A stretch of 61,986 nucleotides of DNA from Candidatus Omnitrophota bacterium (GCA_015231405.1 JADGBR010000019.1:1-61986), one strand, 5' to 3'. Positions 43,801-55,300 are shown, counted from the stretch's first letter. Numbers and translations: made by a program. Notes: a model not told the origin generated them from the sequence alone.

Positions 43801-46049
43801 ATACCGATATCAATACGAGCGGTTATTATTCAGATGGTTATGATCTCGTAATAGTCGAAGAGGCGGGTAGGGCCACGGTCGCGGAAACGCTTTTACCTGT
43901 GAGCAAGGCCAGACCATGGTCCGGGAAGGTCGTTCTTGTCGGCGACCATAAACAGCTCCCGGCTTACGGTATAGACGACGAGAAGATAGATGACATTATC
44001 GAGACGTTGCCGGCTTTGGGTACGATGTCCGAGGTATGGCTAAGAAAAGTTTTCTCCAGGGAAAGGGTGAAAGAGTATAAAAGATCGCTTTTTCAGACCT
44101 TGTGGGAAGAGATGCCGCTATTCCGTGACGGCGAGGAGAAACATCTTCTGCGCGTCAATCGGCGATCGCACCCTTTCATCACAGGGCTTGTGAGCAGGCT
44201 TTTTTACGGAGGCGAGATATTGGCTGACGATCCGGCGAGCCACCTTCCGTTAGAGAAAGATACCATTAAACTTATAGATTACACCCGGAACGAGGATGTA
44301 CGGGACGTCGGGGCCGGGAGGGAAATATACGAGGAGAAGACGACTACCTCGTTCAGGAATACCAGGGAAGCGGGACTAGTGATCGAGGAATTCGAAAGGT
44401 ACCTGTCACAGAGAGAGGCTTCTGGCAATTTCAGGTACGGCGTTGGGGACATAACCGTCGTAACCCCGTACAAGATGCAGAAAGCTTTTATCCGTAAACT
44501 ATTTGAGGTTAAGGCTGTTTTGAACGATATTTTCGCTGGAGAGCCGGGCGCCGCGGAAATATTCGCGCAGGAGAAGCTTGAAAAGATCGAAAGGTTCATT
44601 AACGCCCATTCCTACGGCATCCAAAGGAATAAGGCTATCGCCGCTCTAGAAAGCCTTAAAAACGCGTACGAGGACAAGCTTAGGACAGCGCGGCTCATTG
44701 GCGATATCGTTTCTGCATTGCCATGTCGTTTGAATTTTACGAGGGGCGAACGGTATTTCACTTACGACGAACTTAAAAAGCTGGGCCTTTTTGAGGTCGA
44801 GACTGTGGATTCGATGCAGGGTTCGGAGAATAAGGCCGTTATTTTATCTCTTGTTCGGAGCAACCGCGACGGCGAGATAGGTTTTATGGGGACGGAAGAA
44901 GGGCTTCAGCGCCTAACCGTAGCTTTTTCGAGGGCCCGCCAGAAAATGAGCGTTATAGGGGATTTCACACATACTCTTACTCCTCTTCGTAACGGTCAGG
45001 CGGCAAAGACGGGTGAAAGGGCCGAAACGCTCCGGCGAGCGAAAAAAATATTCGAGGGAACGGTCGAGTATGTAACGGCCCTTGAGGAAAAATTTTCCGG
45101 GAACGCGTCGGACGCTCCCTTGCCGGGAGGGACAGCCCGGGCAGAGAGCGCGCGGGACACTGTATCCGGCGAAAATAAAGTTCGCGATATCCATCGGGAG
45201 AATGAGAGGCTCGCCGCTTTCACCCGCGGGATATATCCGGAAATTGAGGTGCTGAATACCCTCGGGACGCCCGTGGAAATATCCGTGGATACGGCGCTCC
45301 TTTCTGCTATTTCGGATGAAGACCTGAAAGCCGATATGGGTATATGGGCCTCGCTTATTCTTTCGGCCAGGGATCTAAAGAACGTCAGTTTCAGTTTCGG
45401 ACTTTCCGGGCTTTATTCCAAAGCTCAGGCGGCCGGTGATCTCGAAAAGGAAAGATCCGCGGCTCCGAAAGCCGGGTATGTGATCGAAGAACTGATTAAA
45501 GCTTTAAGGAGAGGAGCGGTTTACGCTGGGGTCACGCCCGAAGAAGTTGAGGCGATAATAAACTCCAGGATAGTCGAGGCGGGTGAGGTTCCCCAAGCGC
45601 ATGAAGGTAAAGATCCGGTGATCATCCCGGTAGTCTCGGAAAAACTTCTTATCTGGGCCAGGTCGCACGGGGTAACCGTGAACGAGAACGAATACCCCGT
45701 AGCGGTGGTAGGTTTCAACTCCGAGGAAGAAGGTTTGGCTCAGATCCGTAATTATGAAGGCGCTTTATCGGTGGGCCTCTGTAAAGCCGCGCTTGCCATT
45801 ATCAAATTGAATAATGAACCCCGGGGTTCTGAGGATATCAAAACCCGTATAATGCTTAAAATGAATGATTTATACAAAAAACTCCGGGGGGACGAGCCTT
45901 TTACCCCCGAAATGCTGGGTTATCTGATAGACGCCGGACATAAGATCAGCCGCGCGATAGACCTCGCTCTTCCGCCCGTCATAGTCAACTCCATAGCCGA
46001 GATACGTAAACTCAGGGATATGTACAAGACTTATCTGCAGGCTGCTTAG
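37836..46049 (+). CDS. Giant secreted protein 2: GNAT-like domain, helical repeats, Upf1-like SF1 helicase
   Basis: About 2737 residues from ATG 37836; the frame opens at GTG 37794, and numbers here count from there. The N-terminus MRNFKVKFLSILLTASFVVS with SDA-FPG looks like a signal peptide. A GNAT acetyltransferase-like stretch is near 670-780 (SGKGYGSKAL, FVKLIERAGF). A Lys/Arg-rich linker is followed by TPR-like helices (about 860-1650). A complete SF1B helicase of the Upf1/Dna2 group covers about 1740-2440: GPPGTGKTS (1903-1911), VSQSNAGVDNV, VEEAG, VGDHKQLPAY, RVNRRSHPFI, DSMQGSENKAVI and AFSRARQKMSV. A beta-barrel-like segment before motif I fits domain 1B. Such enzymes unwind RNA or DNA with ATP, so all motifs imply activity in a compartment with ATP. 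The ribosome site at 37836 is poor. No homology of its C-terminus with giants 1 and 3 is evident. Confidence 0.85.
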   Translation: MRNFKVKFLSILLTASFVVSNVSDAFPGGLPTVLKQNLQPQLMLKPLMDEVTGVYHRQLMLEIFLVLDMVAKGESHTRINALLDERVLKSGGKRYLDLTAPWRSEGGEVMIPLSVTDEITLDGRRKGFCLFLDEPSLVRRIQLGAEIKGRIEKMTGASAFINKGEKWKEKFKAAIKEGKVERVTDQKPFTDAVANALTGKILSDEAVFVKDLLSLGELDMILFPSIIEGSKNITGEDDFLLGIATVRGDLKELGSIGLGEKDVIGYSKDLLAFLEGIDRRRIAGGLRSSLAAEYIFHEALEYVLSSGGTADGVAHGKARDMQRSVFPENYTGEGEGVLSEVLRIFIDTGASLGSRKRDSLMAIYGEVIEKKFPDTGKRTLDVSGSSDMYYPLIATDSTEITMMLDVPFSEEDPGFLAALKALGLKKESLTISRSTSISTVTFKWAYPGSAVKDRTVRFIDNDMAGITGDAIDVVISRNKKTVSQRTFPFAIRDRLSPNAVYLTDDPARKNTASMSDFFGDTFRALEFFDAARKKNTGLSGFERVIRHPGYSPKAKELSAELLDKGFVLEFPFTPGYLKNVPVTVVKNERRIAHRLIMDLAESSEKGGWYLMDAETNSKLNYISVLDDKESTSATLGDLTINIFRAKKKLQGAVKYCFSITQEDKGVIGHGGLLNFISEGTVAVRYDIHGLEETSGKEDHSGKGYGSKALVVLMAACLKDLFPLEGPLRRFTFNRFPWEDEARYRTPRLDKFVKLIERAGFRNDTFIIEETREGSEIRDLMDKIVKGENVRPLELRLKGAGHGEAKRKKEAVKKGGVDKRRKRPPQRKDGRKGEREDILPPKPKDDPRTLEECIAYVEYFMALIREKMADPEWQDYDRRMFQALTRVEHSIAAKAVEVMQKTGDMDIMEAMFDRAVTLIREPKMWKFHLEAFPDCYLLWKACMIKFGTGKYEEGLKIADWAMELAENYQKRTRVDMRPLKGNILAAKAQAAYRAGHPDKVEGFAGSAVRTLKEYLEKEGFTEETEMAQGDLLKGWQCLANHYIPYSKFAEARHEIDKLTEYMEEKQMFRDKELSLEIYRLASEIHIRCARFSRDSLTAAEGYLYKALKLSPASEELETLTGWLAFEKGDIEGAVGSLEKITVLGVGRRSSLMAIQLYTGAAYASKMPGKEALWERIIAMFGKFSAMEKTIADRQEVMASEKLDRVLDITGDCLNAALKGYGDMADAFRSTLRKCLAEEVYVAVPSTKMIFAYAARAQARGMTPDECVVEAAATGWLKDLLAGFVEKYFCAVTIEAEYAWYPSRDKDIFTAFLVAAIKSDDPAITAAMKLNMIAFLKLEDRPGLEAEKLLSMLDAYVDRSSSKKAGEIAKELEEALSPAVKTAKVKTLFEDGMYKDVIANAGKVVGRLGDEEVDVRTDLEKYMKASSLVLEADDKYSKGEFDIAWEKYLEALRAANEGNPCDTQKIDLRIGKAETMLRAFAQYRLDHYDEAETIAGGINDAASERFIKTIAEVRKILGLIGGSPIRRDVTRAIRMAAELSSKNPNDPHLDEVKASCAGALKAVEARERSFLEKLEEIRQYLALNKLDDASRLLDEILAYGYNRDAMILLIDAAGKAAGSGRFETALKLVKQGLLLMDQGNALKNKLLAIGKKAKGALAAERLSHHQNIISAEFETDNLRTARKTQEYGIKRRDRNFLEYDYDRVDKDPDTGMVTIRGFSFLSAKNGPRGGEPVSLSPKNAVTKGESYVVVDSSGGSNVLVYLRAVDVRDEHAVFEITDTADIDRELKLIPEKGKLRKVSDPSLRLRRDLLAKMRRNIERSADNGKIEEEPEAGTDLLDMALGFRAPVRGAPATGAENPIEFLDKRIKSDPAQNAAVKAALDPKKPFNLIQGPPGTGKTSVIIELARQYSLRGKKVLIVSQSNAGVDNVGIRFEEMNKSGAGIKFARVGRNPDSIDPALRHVWEKKKEILSDMQKAGSGCIVLGTTNGFLLDTDINTSGYYSDGYDLVIVEEAGRATVAETLLPVSKARPWSGKVVLVGDHKQLPAYGIDDEKIDDIIETLPALGTMSEVWLRKVFSRERVKEYKRSLFQTLWEEMPLFRDGEEKHLLRVNRRSHPFITGLVSRLFYGGEILADDPASHLPLEKDTIKLIDYTRNEDVRDVGAGREIYEEKTTTSFRNTREAGLVIEEFERYLSQREASGNFRYGVGDITVVTPYKMQKAFIRKLFEVKAVLNDIFAGEPGAAEIFAQEKLEKIERFINAHSYGIQRNKAIAALESLKNAYEDKLRTARLIGDIVSALPCRLNFTRGERYFTYDELKKLGLFEVETVDSMQGSENKAVILSLVRSNRDGEIGFMGTEEGLQRLTVAFSRARQKMSVIGDFTHTLTPLRNGQAAKTGERAETLRRAKKIFEGTVEYVTALEEKFSGNASDAPLPGGTARAESARDTVSGENKVRDIHRENERLAAFTRGIYPEIEVLNTLGTPVEISVDTALLSAISDEDLKADMGIWASLILSARDLKNVSFSFGLSGLYSKAQAAGDLEKERSAAPKAGYVIEELIKALRRGAVYAGVTPEEVEAIINSRIVEAGEVPQAHEGKDPVIIPVVSEKLLIWARSHGVTVNENEYPVAVVGFNSEEEGLAQIRNYEGALSVGLCKAALAIIKLNNEPRGSEDIKTRIMLKMNDLYKKLRGDEPFTPEMLGYLIDAGHKISRAIDLALPPVIVNSIAEIRKLRDMYKTYLQAA

Positions 46050-46192
46050 GTCGCAAATCCCTCTAAAAAGCGTCTGTCTCACCGATGGCATGAAGAACCC
46101 CAGATCCTTCACGCCATAACCGATCATGTCCACGTTCTCTGGAGAAAAAAAGTTAGCGAAAAAAAATCAAGATATTATTACTTCCATTTCGG

Positions 46193-46221
46193 TTTTAATA
46201 GTATATATTTAATTATATAAT
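46193..46221 (+). promoter_or_regulatory. Possible promoter of giant gene 3
   Basis: A perfect TATAAT (46216-46221) lies in a very AT-rich stretch, with only a weak TTTTAA at 46193-46198 as -35 (17-bp spacer). The rest of the 267-base gap from 46050 holds poly-A runs and nothing else recognised. Confidence 0.35.
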
Positions 46222-46316
46222 ATTAAGAAAATGAAAACTCAGAAAGTTATGGGCTAACAGATGATTGTCTCTGTTTTTTTTGTTTAGATATTTAAGACTT
46301 TTAACAAGAGTATGTT

Positions 46317-49300
46317 ATGGAAAAAATGGTCAAATCATTCATAAGCGTTATTACGGCTTTGGGATTCTTAGTCAATTCAACGATTGGTGAATTGGCATGG
46401 GCCGGGCCGTCTTTGCCGATATTAAATAGTTCGGTCAGCGCGGCTAAAGGCCTTGACCCGGAAATGTTCTCTCTTCCGGAATATCTGGGCCAGGTTAAGG
46501 GCAGGTTCCGGGGGGCTTCTTCCGGGAAAACAGTTATTTATATACAGGACGCCCACTGTAATTACGAGTGCCAGAAAAAGATCAGCGATATCATCGAGTA
46601 CGTGGCTAAAGAATACAACGTGAGTGTGATCAACCTTGAAGGCGGTTCCAAAGGATATGATCTCTCGATATTCGAGAGCATCGAGGATCCCGGGACCCGT
46701 GAATGGATAGCGGACCAGCTTGTGAGGGAGGGTCTGGTGAACGGGGCCGAGTCTTTTGCCATCGACCAGCCTGGCAAGGTGCGGCTTTGGGGCGTGGAAG
46801 ATGTTGACCTGTACCTATCGAACCTGGCAGTTTACAAAGACTCCCTGAAAAATAAAAAAGAGATCGACAAGGGGCTAGAAACTCTCTCGGGTCTTCTCAA
46901 TTCCATTAAAACGAAGATCTATACTCAGGAACTCCTGGAATTCGATTCAAAATATTCGGGCTATAAATCCGGAGATATCGAGTTCAGGGATTATCTTTCA
47001 TATTTGATCTCACGAGCCGCGTCAATAAACCTGAACATGGACGGTTTCCCGAACGTCAATAAGGTCAATACGACCATGAGCCTAGAGAAGAATATTGATT
47101 TCAACGCGGTAAACAAGCAGAGGGACAGGTTCCTGGACAAATTAAGCGATAACCTCTCCAGAAAGAATATGGATGAGATAGCGCTTATGACGATCGCTTT
47201 GAAAAAGAACGAACTTCCCGATGAGAAATATTACTCCTGTCTTTTCGATAAAGCAAAAACCGCGGGGGTGGGCGCGGATGAGTTCCCTGAGCTCGCGAAA
47301 TATATGGAGTATATAACTGTCTATTCGGGGACGGACAGGAATAAGATCATGGATGAAATGGCCCGCATGGAAGAGGCCGTTATGGATAAACTTTGCGTGA
47401 ACGACGACCAGAGGACCCTTAATAAGCTCGCCGGTTCGCTTGCGTTGACAAAGAATATCTTCGGGCTTTCGTTGACGAAGAACGATTATAAATATTATCT
47501 CGGGAATAAACGGTCATTTTCCGCGGATAACTACCTTATGTTCTTCGGCAGAATGGGGGATATTATCACGGCGCCTGCGGATATCGGCCCGGTCCTTGCC
47601 ATGATAGACGAAAGCCGCGTGAAAATGGAGAAGTTCTTCGAATATTCTTTTAAAAGGGACGAAGCTTTTCTCAGGAATATCTCGCAAGCTCCGGCCAAGG
47701 CCGTTCCGGAAAGCGCACATGAGGCCTCGATACTTGTCACGGGCGGGTTCCACACGGAGAACCTCGAAACACTTTTTGAAAGCGGCGGAATATCCTATGT
47801 TTCCATAATGCCGAATTTCAGGAACGATGAAGGGTATGAAAGCCCGTATTTTCGTCTCTTGGCCGGAGGTGAAAGCCCTATCATTAAACCGCTCATGCCG
47901 GCTGAAAGCCTTATCCAGCTCGCCACTCATCTCGACAGCGCAATATCCGTCGAGATTTACAAAGATTACGGCGTAAGCTCATTCCAGATGCTGGTAGCGC
48001 TCTTGAGAGTAGTCGAACGCGGACCGGCTGTGGTGGAAGGGCTTGACGGAAAGCGGACCATATATGAGAAGAGGGGCGGTGATATTTCCATCCGTGGTCT
48101 GTTCCAGGGAGAACAGACGCCGGAGAGTATGGCGGTAATAAGCATTCGGAAGATCATAGACGAGGAGGTCGGCCAGATAATGATCGACGGGGTCATCGAT
48201 TCACTGGAAGAGGGGGATTTCAGCGAACTCGACGAGGAAAAAGTCGTTGAGCCGGTCCTAAGGAAATTAGCGGATCTCAAGGTAGATAAAAAAATAATCG
48301 ACGAGATAAGAGAAAGGGTGACGAAGCCTGATACAGCCCATCCTCACAGGAATTTCATAACAGGCGTGAATGTCCATTTAAACCACGCGGGAGCTCAGGG
48401 TATCTATATAGACGCCGTCGGTACTTCTTTTCCGGAACAGCAGACGTTGCTTTTACACGAGATCTTCGCTTCTTACGGGGTGAAACACTTAGAGAATATC
48501 CCGGATGACGAAGAGATAGACAGCCTTACCCCTGACCGAACAGCGGCCGCGGTCGGTACTGTCAATTCGTCTAAGCCTCTCTGGGTAAGGAGCGACGCGG
48601 AAAGGGCCGAAATGGAAAGGGATTATCAGTCGCTGATGAAAGGTTTGAAGCGGCTCATCCGGGGGAAAGCCTCGGACGATAAAGAATACGCGGCTGAGCG
48701 TTTAGCCGGACAGTTCCTGCCGGAAGCAGACGTGAAAAGGATATCCGTCACAGATCACGGCGAAAAAGGATGCATCGCGCATGTCGAGTACAAGCCGCTA
48801 TTAGCGGACGGGAAGGACATGGCGGGCCTGGACAAAAATACGTCGGATCTTGTGTTAAGGCCCCTTACCGAAGACGAAAAGGCTAAGATCGTTAAAGTCA
48901 TCGGATCCAGAAAAGAGATCACGTCCCCGAAAGATCAGGTAAAAGGCCTCTTGAGGGAAATGAGGGATAAAAGGCGGGAAGAAGGGGACGAGCTAGCCGC
49001 TTCCGTCCTTGGGGACATAATACCTTTTCTGAAGGATCTGATCCGGGACGGTAATACCCGTTCGTTTTTCGTCATAGAAGACCGCGGAGGTCTTTCCGGG
49101 AGCGGTGTTCTCAATTATTGGGACGGGCAATCCATGGCTTTGTCGGGAGAATTCCTGAAAGGTGACCTGAATAAGCTCGCCATAGGGCTCGTCGGGCTTG
49201 TTACGGGCGCCGCGTTCCGTAGAGAACTCCCCATCCTGAGGAAAGGTGAAAGGGCCGGGGCGGCTCTTCGGGGGCTGTATCGTCACTCCGGCGCGGCGGA

Positions 49301-52300
49301 AAGAGAAGACCTGGTTAACCGTATTATGGGCAGGATAGAGAGAGGAGGCTCTGGTGGGGGGATAACGGCGACCGGATATCTGAGGGACATCGCGTTTTCG
49401 CGTAGGTCAGTTCATTTCATGACGAGGAAAGAATTATCCGATAAGGTGCTGCCGGGCATTTCGGATGACGGAAAAGTGAACGTTTCTGTGGGCTTTGTCC
49501 CCGACGGGTTCGTCGCCGACGGAAAAAAAAGGTCTTCCGGTACCGTGGGAGGGCGGAAGGTTTACCAGACGGCCAGGGAGGGTAAGAACGGCACTACCAC
49601 CGCCGCTACGATAAAAGCCATCAGTGAATTCAAGAAGGCTGACAGGGTATTTATCGACGTGGTCACGCCTAATGTCGACAGGTACGTAGCCGCGGCTGTG
49701 GCGCTGGGCTACGTGGATAAAAAGAGTTTTCCAATGGCCCGGGCTGTCGCGGGATTCAGTCAGACTGGCGTCGTTCCCGACGGATATAAAATGAGCCAGC
49801 TCCTCAAGCTGGAGTCGACCATATCGTATATGCTGGAGGCCGCTTTGGCCGCTGAGAATTCACTGGTGACCCGGTTGACGCTTGAGAATATCGGCAGAGT
49901 GCTGGGAGACCCGTCCGTACTGGAAAGATCGCCTGAGATCTGGAAGAGCGGGCTCTATCTCGACATCGAGGAGTCGGAATGGGCCGTGACGTGCACGGAA
50001 AATATCGACGGCAGGATGTCGTTCCTGGACACGACTAAGTTCGATCCGGGGATCCCGGGATATTTGAGAGGGAAGGCTTTCAGTCCAAGCACATCTTTCG
50101 AGGGGACAACGACACCTCTACTCGTGATGAAATACACCCAGTACAGCCCGGTCGTCGGCGAGGACACGAGGTCGGTGCTTCGGCCCGTCGGCGAAGGGTA
50201 TTCTATCGCTGTAGCTCCGGGCAAAAGGGCGGTGGATCTCGAGCCTCTTTGGGCGCTTCTTAACGCGGCAGAACAAGGAAAGGGCCGGGACTTGATAGGC
50301 GAGGGGTGGGGCGGGCACAAGGACAGGGGCGGCAGTCCCAGGAGCGTCGGAACGAAACTCACCGAGAGCGAAGTGAGAAAAATAGTGACCTCCTATCTCG
50401 ACACCCGGGGGACAGCCAGGCATGGCGCGAAAATGACCGTTAAGGAAAAGGACGTGAGGCGGGAAGCGGGGTCGAAGTTCGGGGCGGAGAACCTGGGTAT
50501 AAGGGAGACGGCCAGGGAGGGCAGGGCATTTATACTGCCCGAAGAGATGCCGCTCGACGAAAAAATTGAGATCATTTCCTCCATGCTCGCGCTTATATCC
50601 AAGAAGTCCTACAAAGAAGCGGCCGAAACTGTCGGCAAGTATGAGAACAACGATTGGCGTAAACTCGAGGTGTTGTTCTTGAAAAGAGGAGATTTTATAA
50701 AAGTGGCGCTTGGCTCATTGTTGGCACAGCTCAGGCAGCTGCGCAGGGATACGGAGAAAGGGGCCTCTCATGGAAGGGTTTTAGGGGCTGTGCGTCTCGC
50801 AGTAGTTCTCGAAGGCCCGAAAAGAGCGCTGTCCGACAATATATTTTTAACGGCCGGGAATTATCTTTGCGTAGATATCGCGGCGCTGGCGTATGCCGGC
50901 AGGAAAGGTTTCGCGTCTACGGCGGGCGCGGCGCTCCGGTCCGTACTCGAAAGAGCCTCGGGCAAAAAGAACGTCCGCCGATTAGTGGCGCCTGCCACGG
51001 ATATGGGTGAATTCTCCGACTCCTACGAAAGATCCCGAAAAACTGAAAATGTTGAGAAAAAATTCATGACATCCCTTGACCTTGTTGCGCTGGGATGCTT
51101 CCTTTTTTCGTTATCCGCGTATTTCGTAGCGCTTCCCATTCCTGGGGTCGCATTGTCGATGGTGTCTCTGGCCGTGACGTTGGTTAAAAAAGCGGCGGAC
51201 ATAAGGCGCGAGACAGACGATAAAAAGATCACGCTTTGGGCGTACCTGTCGGATTGGCGGAACGGCGCCGGGCTCGACAAAAAATCTTTCCTTAGCAAGA
51301 ATATTTTCGCGGCCATGCTCATGCTCTCGAAATTAGGCGTGGCGATACCCGTTCCGGTCATTCTTGTCGGTATCGTCCCGGTGCTGTATTACAGCTTCAG
51401 GAATCTCAGGAAGAATCTGAACGACACAAAGGCCGCTCGGAACAGGAAGATACTGACAGTGTTCTCGAATTCCCTCAGCGTGACGGCGACGGCCCTATTA
51501 GCCGGAAGCATTGCCATTGAATTGTTAGTGAGCTCCGGGGGGAAGGGCCTCTTGGACTCCGGTATGTCATCGATCGGGACGATCAAGGGGTCCGTAGACG
51601 CTTTCGTGACGTTTTTTCTGAACGTTTTCAGCTATAGCGTTTTTTCGGAATTGCATAAGTCCAGGATGGAACTGGTGGAGATGAGATATAACGACGAGCT
51701 GCTGAAGAGGGGCTGGATGGTCTCGGCAATGAACAATGGTTTTGTCGAAGCCGATACCCCGGAAGAGATAGCCTGGTTCACAGAGGCTCCGAACGACGAT
51801 TTTCCGCCGCCGATAACCGCTCAGGCAAAAAAGTACCTTGAATGGTCGCTACGGAAGGCGATAGATGAGGGGCGTGATACTATGGAGGTCATCGGCGTCG
51901 CGCGGCCTGTGATCAACGGAAAGCTCCGGGCCCAGGGGCGGACTGAGATGGAAGATGCGGATTTCTATAACATGTATGTTTTGAGCCTCGATCTCGGGGA
52001 GGACGGGAAAGAGATACTTGAGCGAGTAAGGCACGATATTGGAGAGAATAAGAATGTGTTCTCGGAAGAAGTGACATGGAACCGTCTCTACGATATTCTC
52101 CGGGCGAAAAATATACCGGATGGAAAAATACAAAAGCTTATGCCTTTGATAAGATCGTCTTACGGAGAACGCATAAGGAAGGACGGATCCCTCTTTTACC
52201 AGCATGCGCTCGAAACGGCGGTGATCTATGCCGAAAATGCGGAGGATGCCGGCGACTCTCAGGAAGAGAACGTGATCGTAGCTCTTTTACACGACTCGCT

Positions 52301-55300
52301 GGAGAGAGGCACAGCGGATTTCAATGTTTTAAGGAAGGCTCTCGCTAAGGCCGGTTGCGCTAAAGCGACGGCCGATCGCGTAAGGGAGATATCTCCCGTT
52401 TCCGGGGAGAGGAAAGACAGGGAAGAAGGGGCACTGAGATACGCCGAAAGGCTGAAGGCTTCGCCCGTCCTCCAGGGCATAGTTCTCGCGGAAAAAGCGC
52501 AGAACATCAGCGACGGATGGAAGCTTTTCCTCATGAGGCCTGAGGATGAGAGGGAGTATATAAGGAAAAAGCTCAAAGCCGGGGTGATAGGGGCGTTGGT
52601 CGCCGGGAGGGATAACGTTCCGATGAAGGCGAGACTCCTGGGAAATTACATCGATCTTGTGATCCTCACCGGAGAATATGACCCTTTACTTGAAGAGATA
52701 ATATCGGCTTTTGTAAAAGATAATCCCGGTGAAGCCGCTGATATGGTAGAGGCGAAGTTCAGAGCCTTGAAAGAATTCATGAAATACAACTCCGTGCTGA
52801 ACGCTATTCTCGAAAAACATATGGTGCAGCCTGGCTATAAACTTCACGCCGGTCTCCGGGAAGCCTTTACGGACGGGATGAGGAGGCTCGCTCTCACCCA
52901 GTACGATGATCTTTTCAGGAAAAGCGAGAAAGAAGTGTCGCCGGCGGAAAAGATAATTAACGATTTTATGGCCAGGGTACCTAAGAACGGGATATCCACG
53001 GGTAGGGCTCTGGCCGATCCCCTTAACAGGACCAGGCTCCTCAATGTCGGCAGGGATGTCATTGAAGCCGCGGGTAAAGGGAAAAGGCTGGTGGTTGGAG
53101 AAGAGGATATTGCCAGGGAAATAAAAAAAGAATTGCTTTATGACGGTAGGTTGCAAGTTAGATCGGATAAGGACATGGATTATTCCAGGTTAGGTGTTGA
53201 GATACAGAAAAAAATGAAAGGAGATCTCATCGCCGAGGCCGGGAAGCAAAGCGATACGGGTTATCTCATCCTGGAAGGCGGCGCCAGTTTCTTTTATTCG
53301 TTCGATGACGATATCTCCGGCGGAGAACTTTTCCCCGGGAACACGGTATCGTTCACTTCTGCGAGGAGCGGGAGACCGGCCTCGGCCACAGTCAAGGCCG
53401 GAGAGAAAGGGGCAACCGTTTTGAAGATACCAAAAGCAGCGCTGGATCAAATGATAAGGAACGTTCCGGGCTTGGAGGCCGGTTTGGATAAAACTTCGGC
53501 TTTGAGGGCCGGCGCCCGGAGGGAAGCCATGCAGATCGGCGTGGACAACCTCGACCTTATCCAGTGCGCCGCTTTGAGGAAAATAATTGACGTGAACAGG
53601 GGAATGGTATGGGACGGGGATTTTAGGCCGGACGGTAAAATGAGCAAGGTGCATTTAAGTTTCAGCTCCGGCGGGGCGTCGCTTGGCTATTCGCAGCTTA
53701 TTGGCCTGGTGGACGAACAGGATGCCGCCGGGTACGACCCCGAGGGGCTGATGAAAAATTACGGTGTGGATAAGATATCGGTCGTAACCAAAATAATAAA
53801 GCTTATCGATTCGGGGCGTCTTACCGTGAAGGTAGGGGAGAATACCATCGATCCGAAGAAAAAAGGTGCCGTTCGGGACCTTGAGCGGGTCATAAATGTG
53901 GAGACGTGCAGGGAAGATGAGAATCGGCAGATGAGGGACGAGGTGTTATTCGACGAGCGCAACTCCCGTCATATCCGCAGGCCGGCGGTCATATTCGACG
54001 AACAGGAAAAGGCCGGGGATAATATTGGCAGGCCTGTCAGGGACGTGCTAAAGAACAGCTGCGACATATTCATCGACGAGGCCGTCAATGCGGGTTTTCT
54101 TTATGTGGAGGGGTCCCGTGAGATCGAAGCGGTCAAGGAAATGATCCGGGAATTGATAGATTCGTTCTATGTTAAAACGGCGAGCGGGAGGAGGGAAGCT
54201 TTCAAAAGGATAATTTTTGATACCATCGAGGTCATGGTCTTTCAGCAGGGCGGTGCGGTCACACTGGATAACGGCACTTTGTGGGGATACGGTTCTGGAG
54301 CGAACAGGCTGCGTGGTTCTAACGGGATCACGCACCTTATCGCGGATTGCGAGCGAGGCAAGGCCCTCATGGCGGCTTTAAGAACCGAACATTCGGACAT
54401 TATGGATTATTTGCCGCTATTCTATATTGCCATGTTGTGGCACGACGCGAACACGGCGAGCGCCCAGGAGGCCAATACAGGGAGCAAGCTCTGGGCCATG
54501 GGACAGACCATAGCCCTCAAGGAGGGGCACCAGACAGCGGCGATAAAGTATCTGGCAGAACGCAAAGACGATATTGAACATTGTTTCGGGAACGGCGCCT
54601 TCAAACGGATAGCCGCCATCATGAAAGACCACGATACCGGAAAGCTTTCGTTCAATACCGCGGACGAAACGCTTGTCAGCGTCGCGGGTTTAAGCGATAA
54701 TTCCGCGTCCGAGGAGAAGGTCATAGAAGCTTTCACGAAAGTCCCCGGCAATGAAAAGGTGGCTCTCAAACTGAATTATCTCAATTCGCTTTTCGGGGAC
54801 CTGAAAGAAGACCCCGAGGAACTCCTGTCGCCGCTTAGCAGGGAAATGGAGGATAATATAGCCCGCGCGGAATCGGCCGGTCTTATCAGCGCCGTGCAGC
54901 GTAACGCGTATATCCTCGCGATAAGGTTAGATCTTACCCTTCTGACGGGGAGGAGGGCTCTTGATGCTCTGGGCATGCAGAGATCCGTGAGTTCTGCCGC
55001 CGTGTCCGACGGTGTTTTGGCGATCACCCATACAAGGAGCCCGGATTTTGAGGCGCTTTCATGCATGCTGGGGTTGTGGACAGTCCAGAAAAGGATGGTC
55101 GACGCGGTGAGCGAGTATGTGCCCGGAGTGGACGGTAATGCCGATCTTTCTTTACAGGAACTGGTAAGTGATGTCGAGGGCGGGGGAAAGATACGTAAGT
55201 TGATCTTTAAGGTCGAGTCCGCGGCTCCGGGCGCTCCCCGGAGCGCGTGGGCCGTTTCCATACGCGAAGCTTTCCTTCTGAACTGCCGTCTGGCCTTGGA

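Noticed and set aside
45870-46133. Minus-strand 87-codon ORF at the end of giant gene 2
   Set aside because: Mostly antisense to the giant gene; no ribosome site or recognisable motif.
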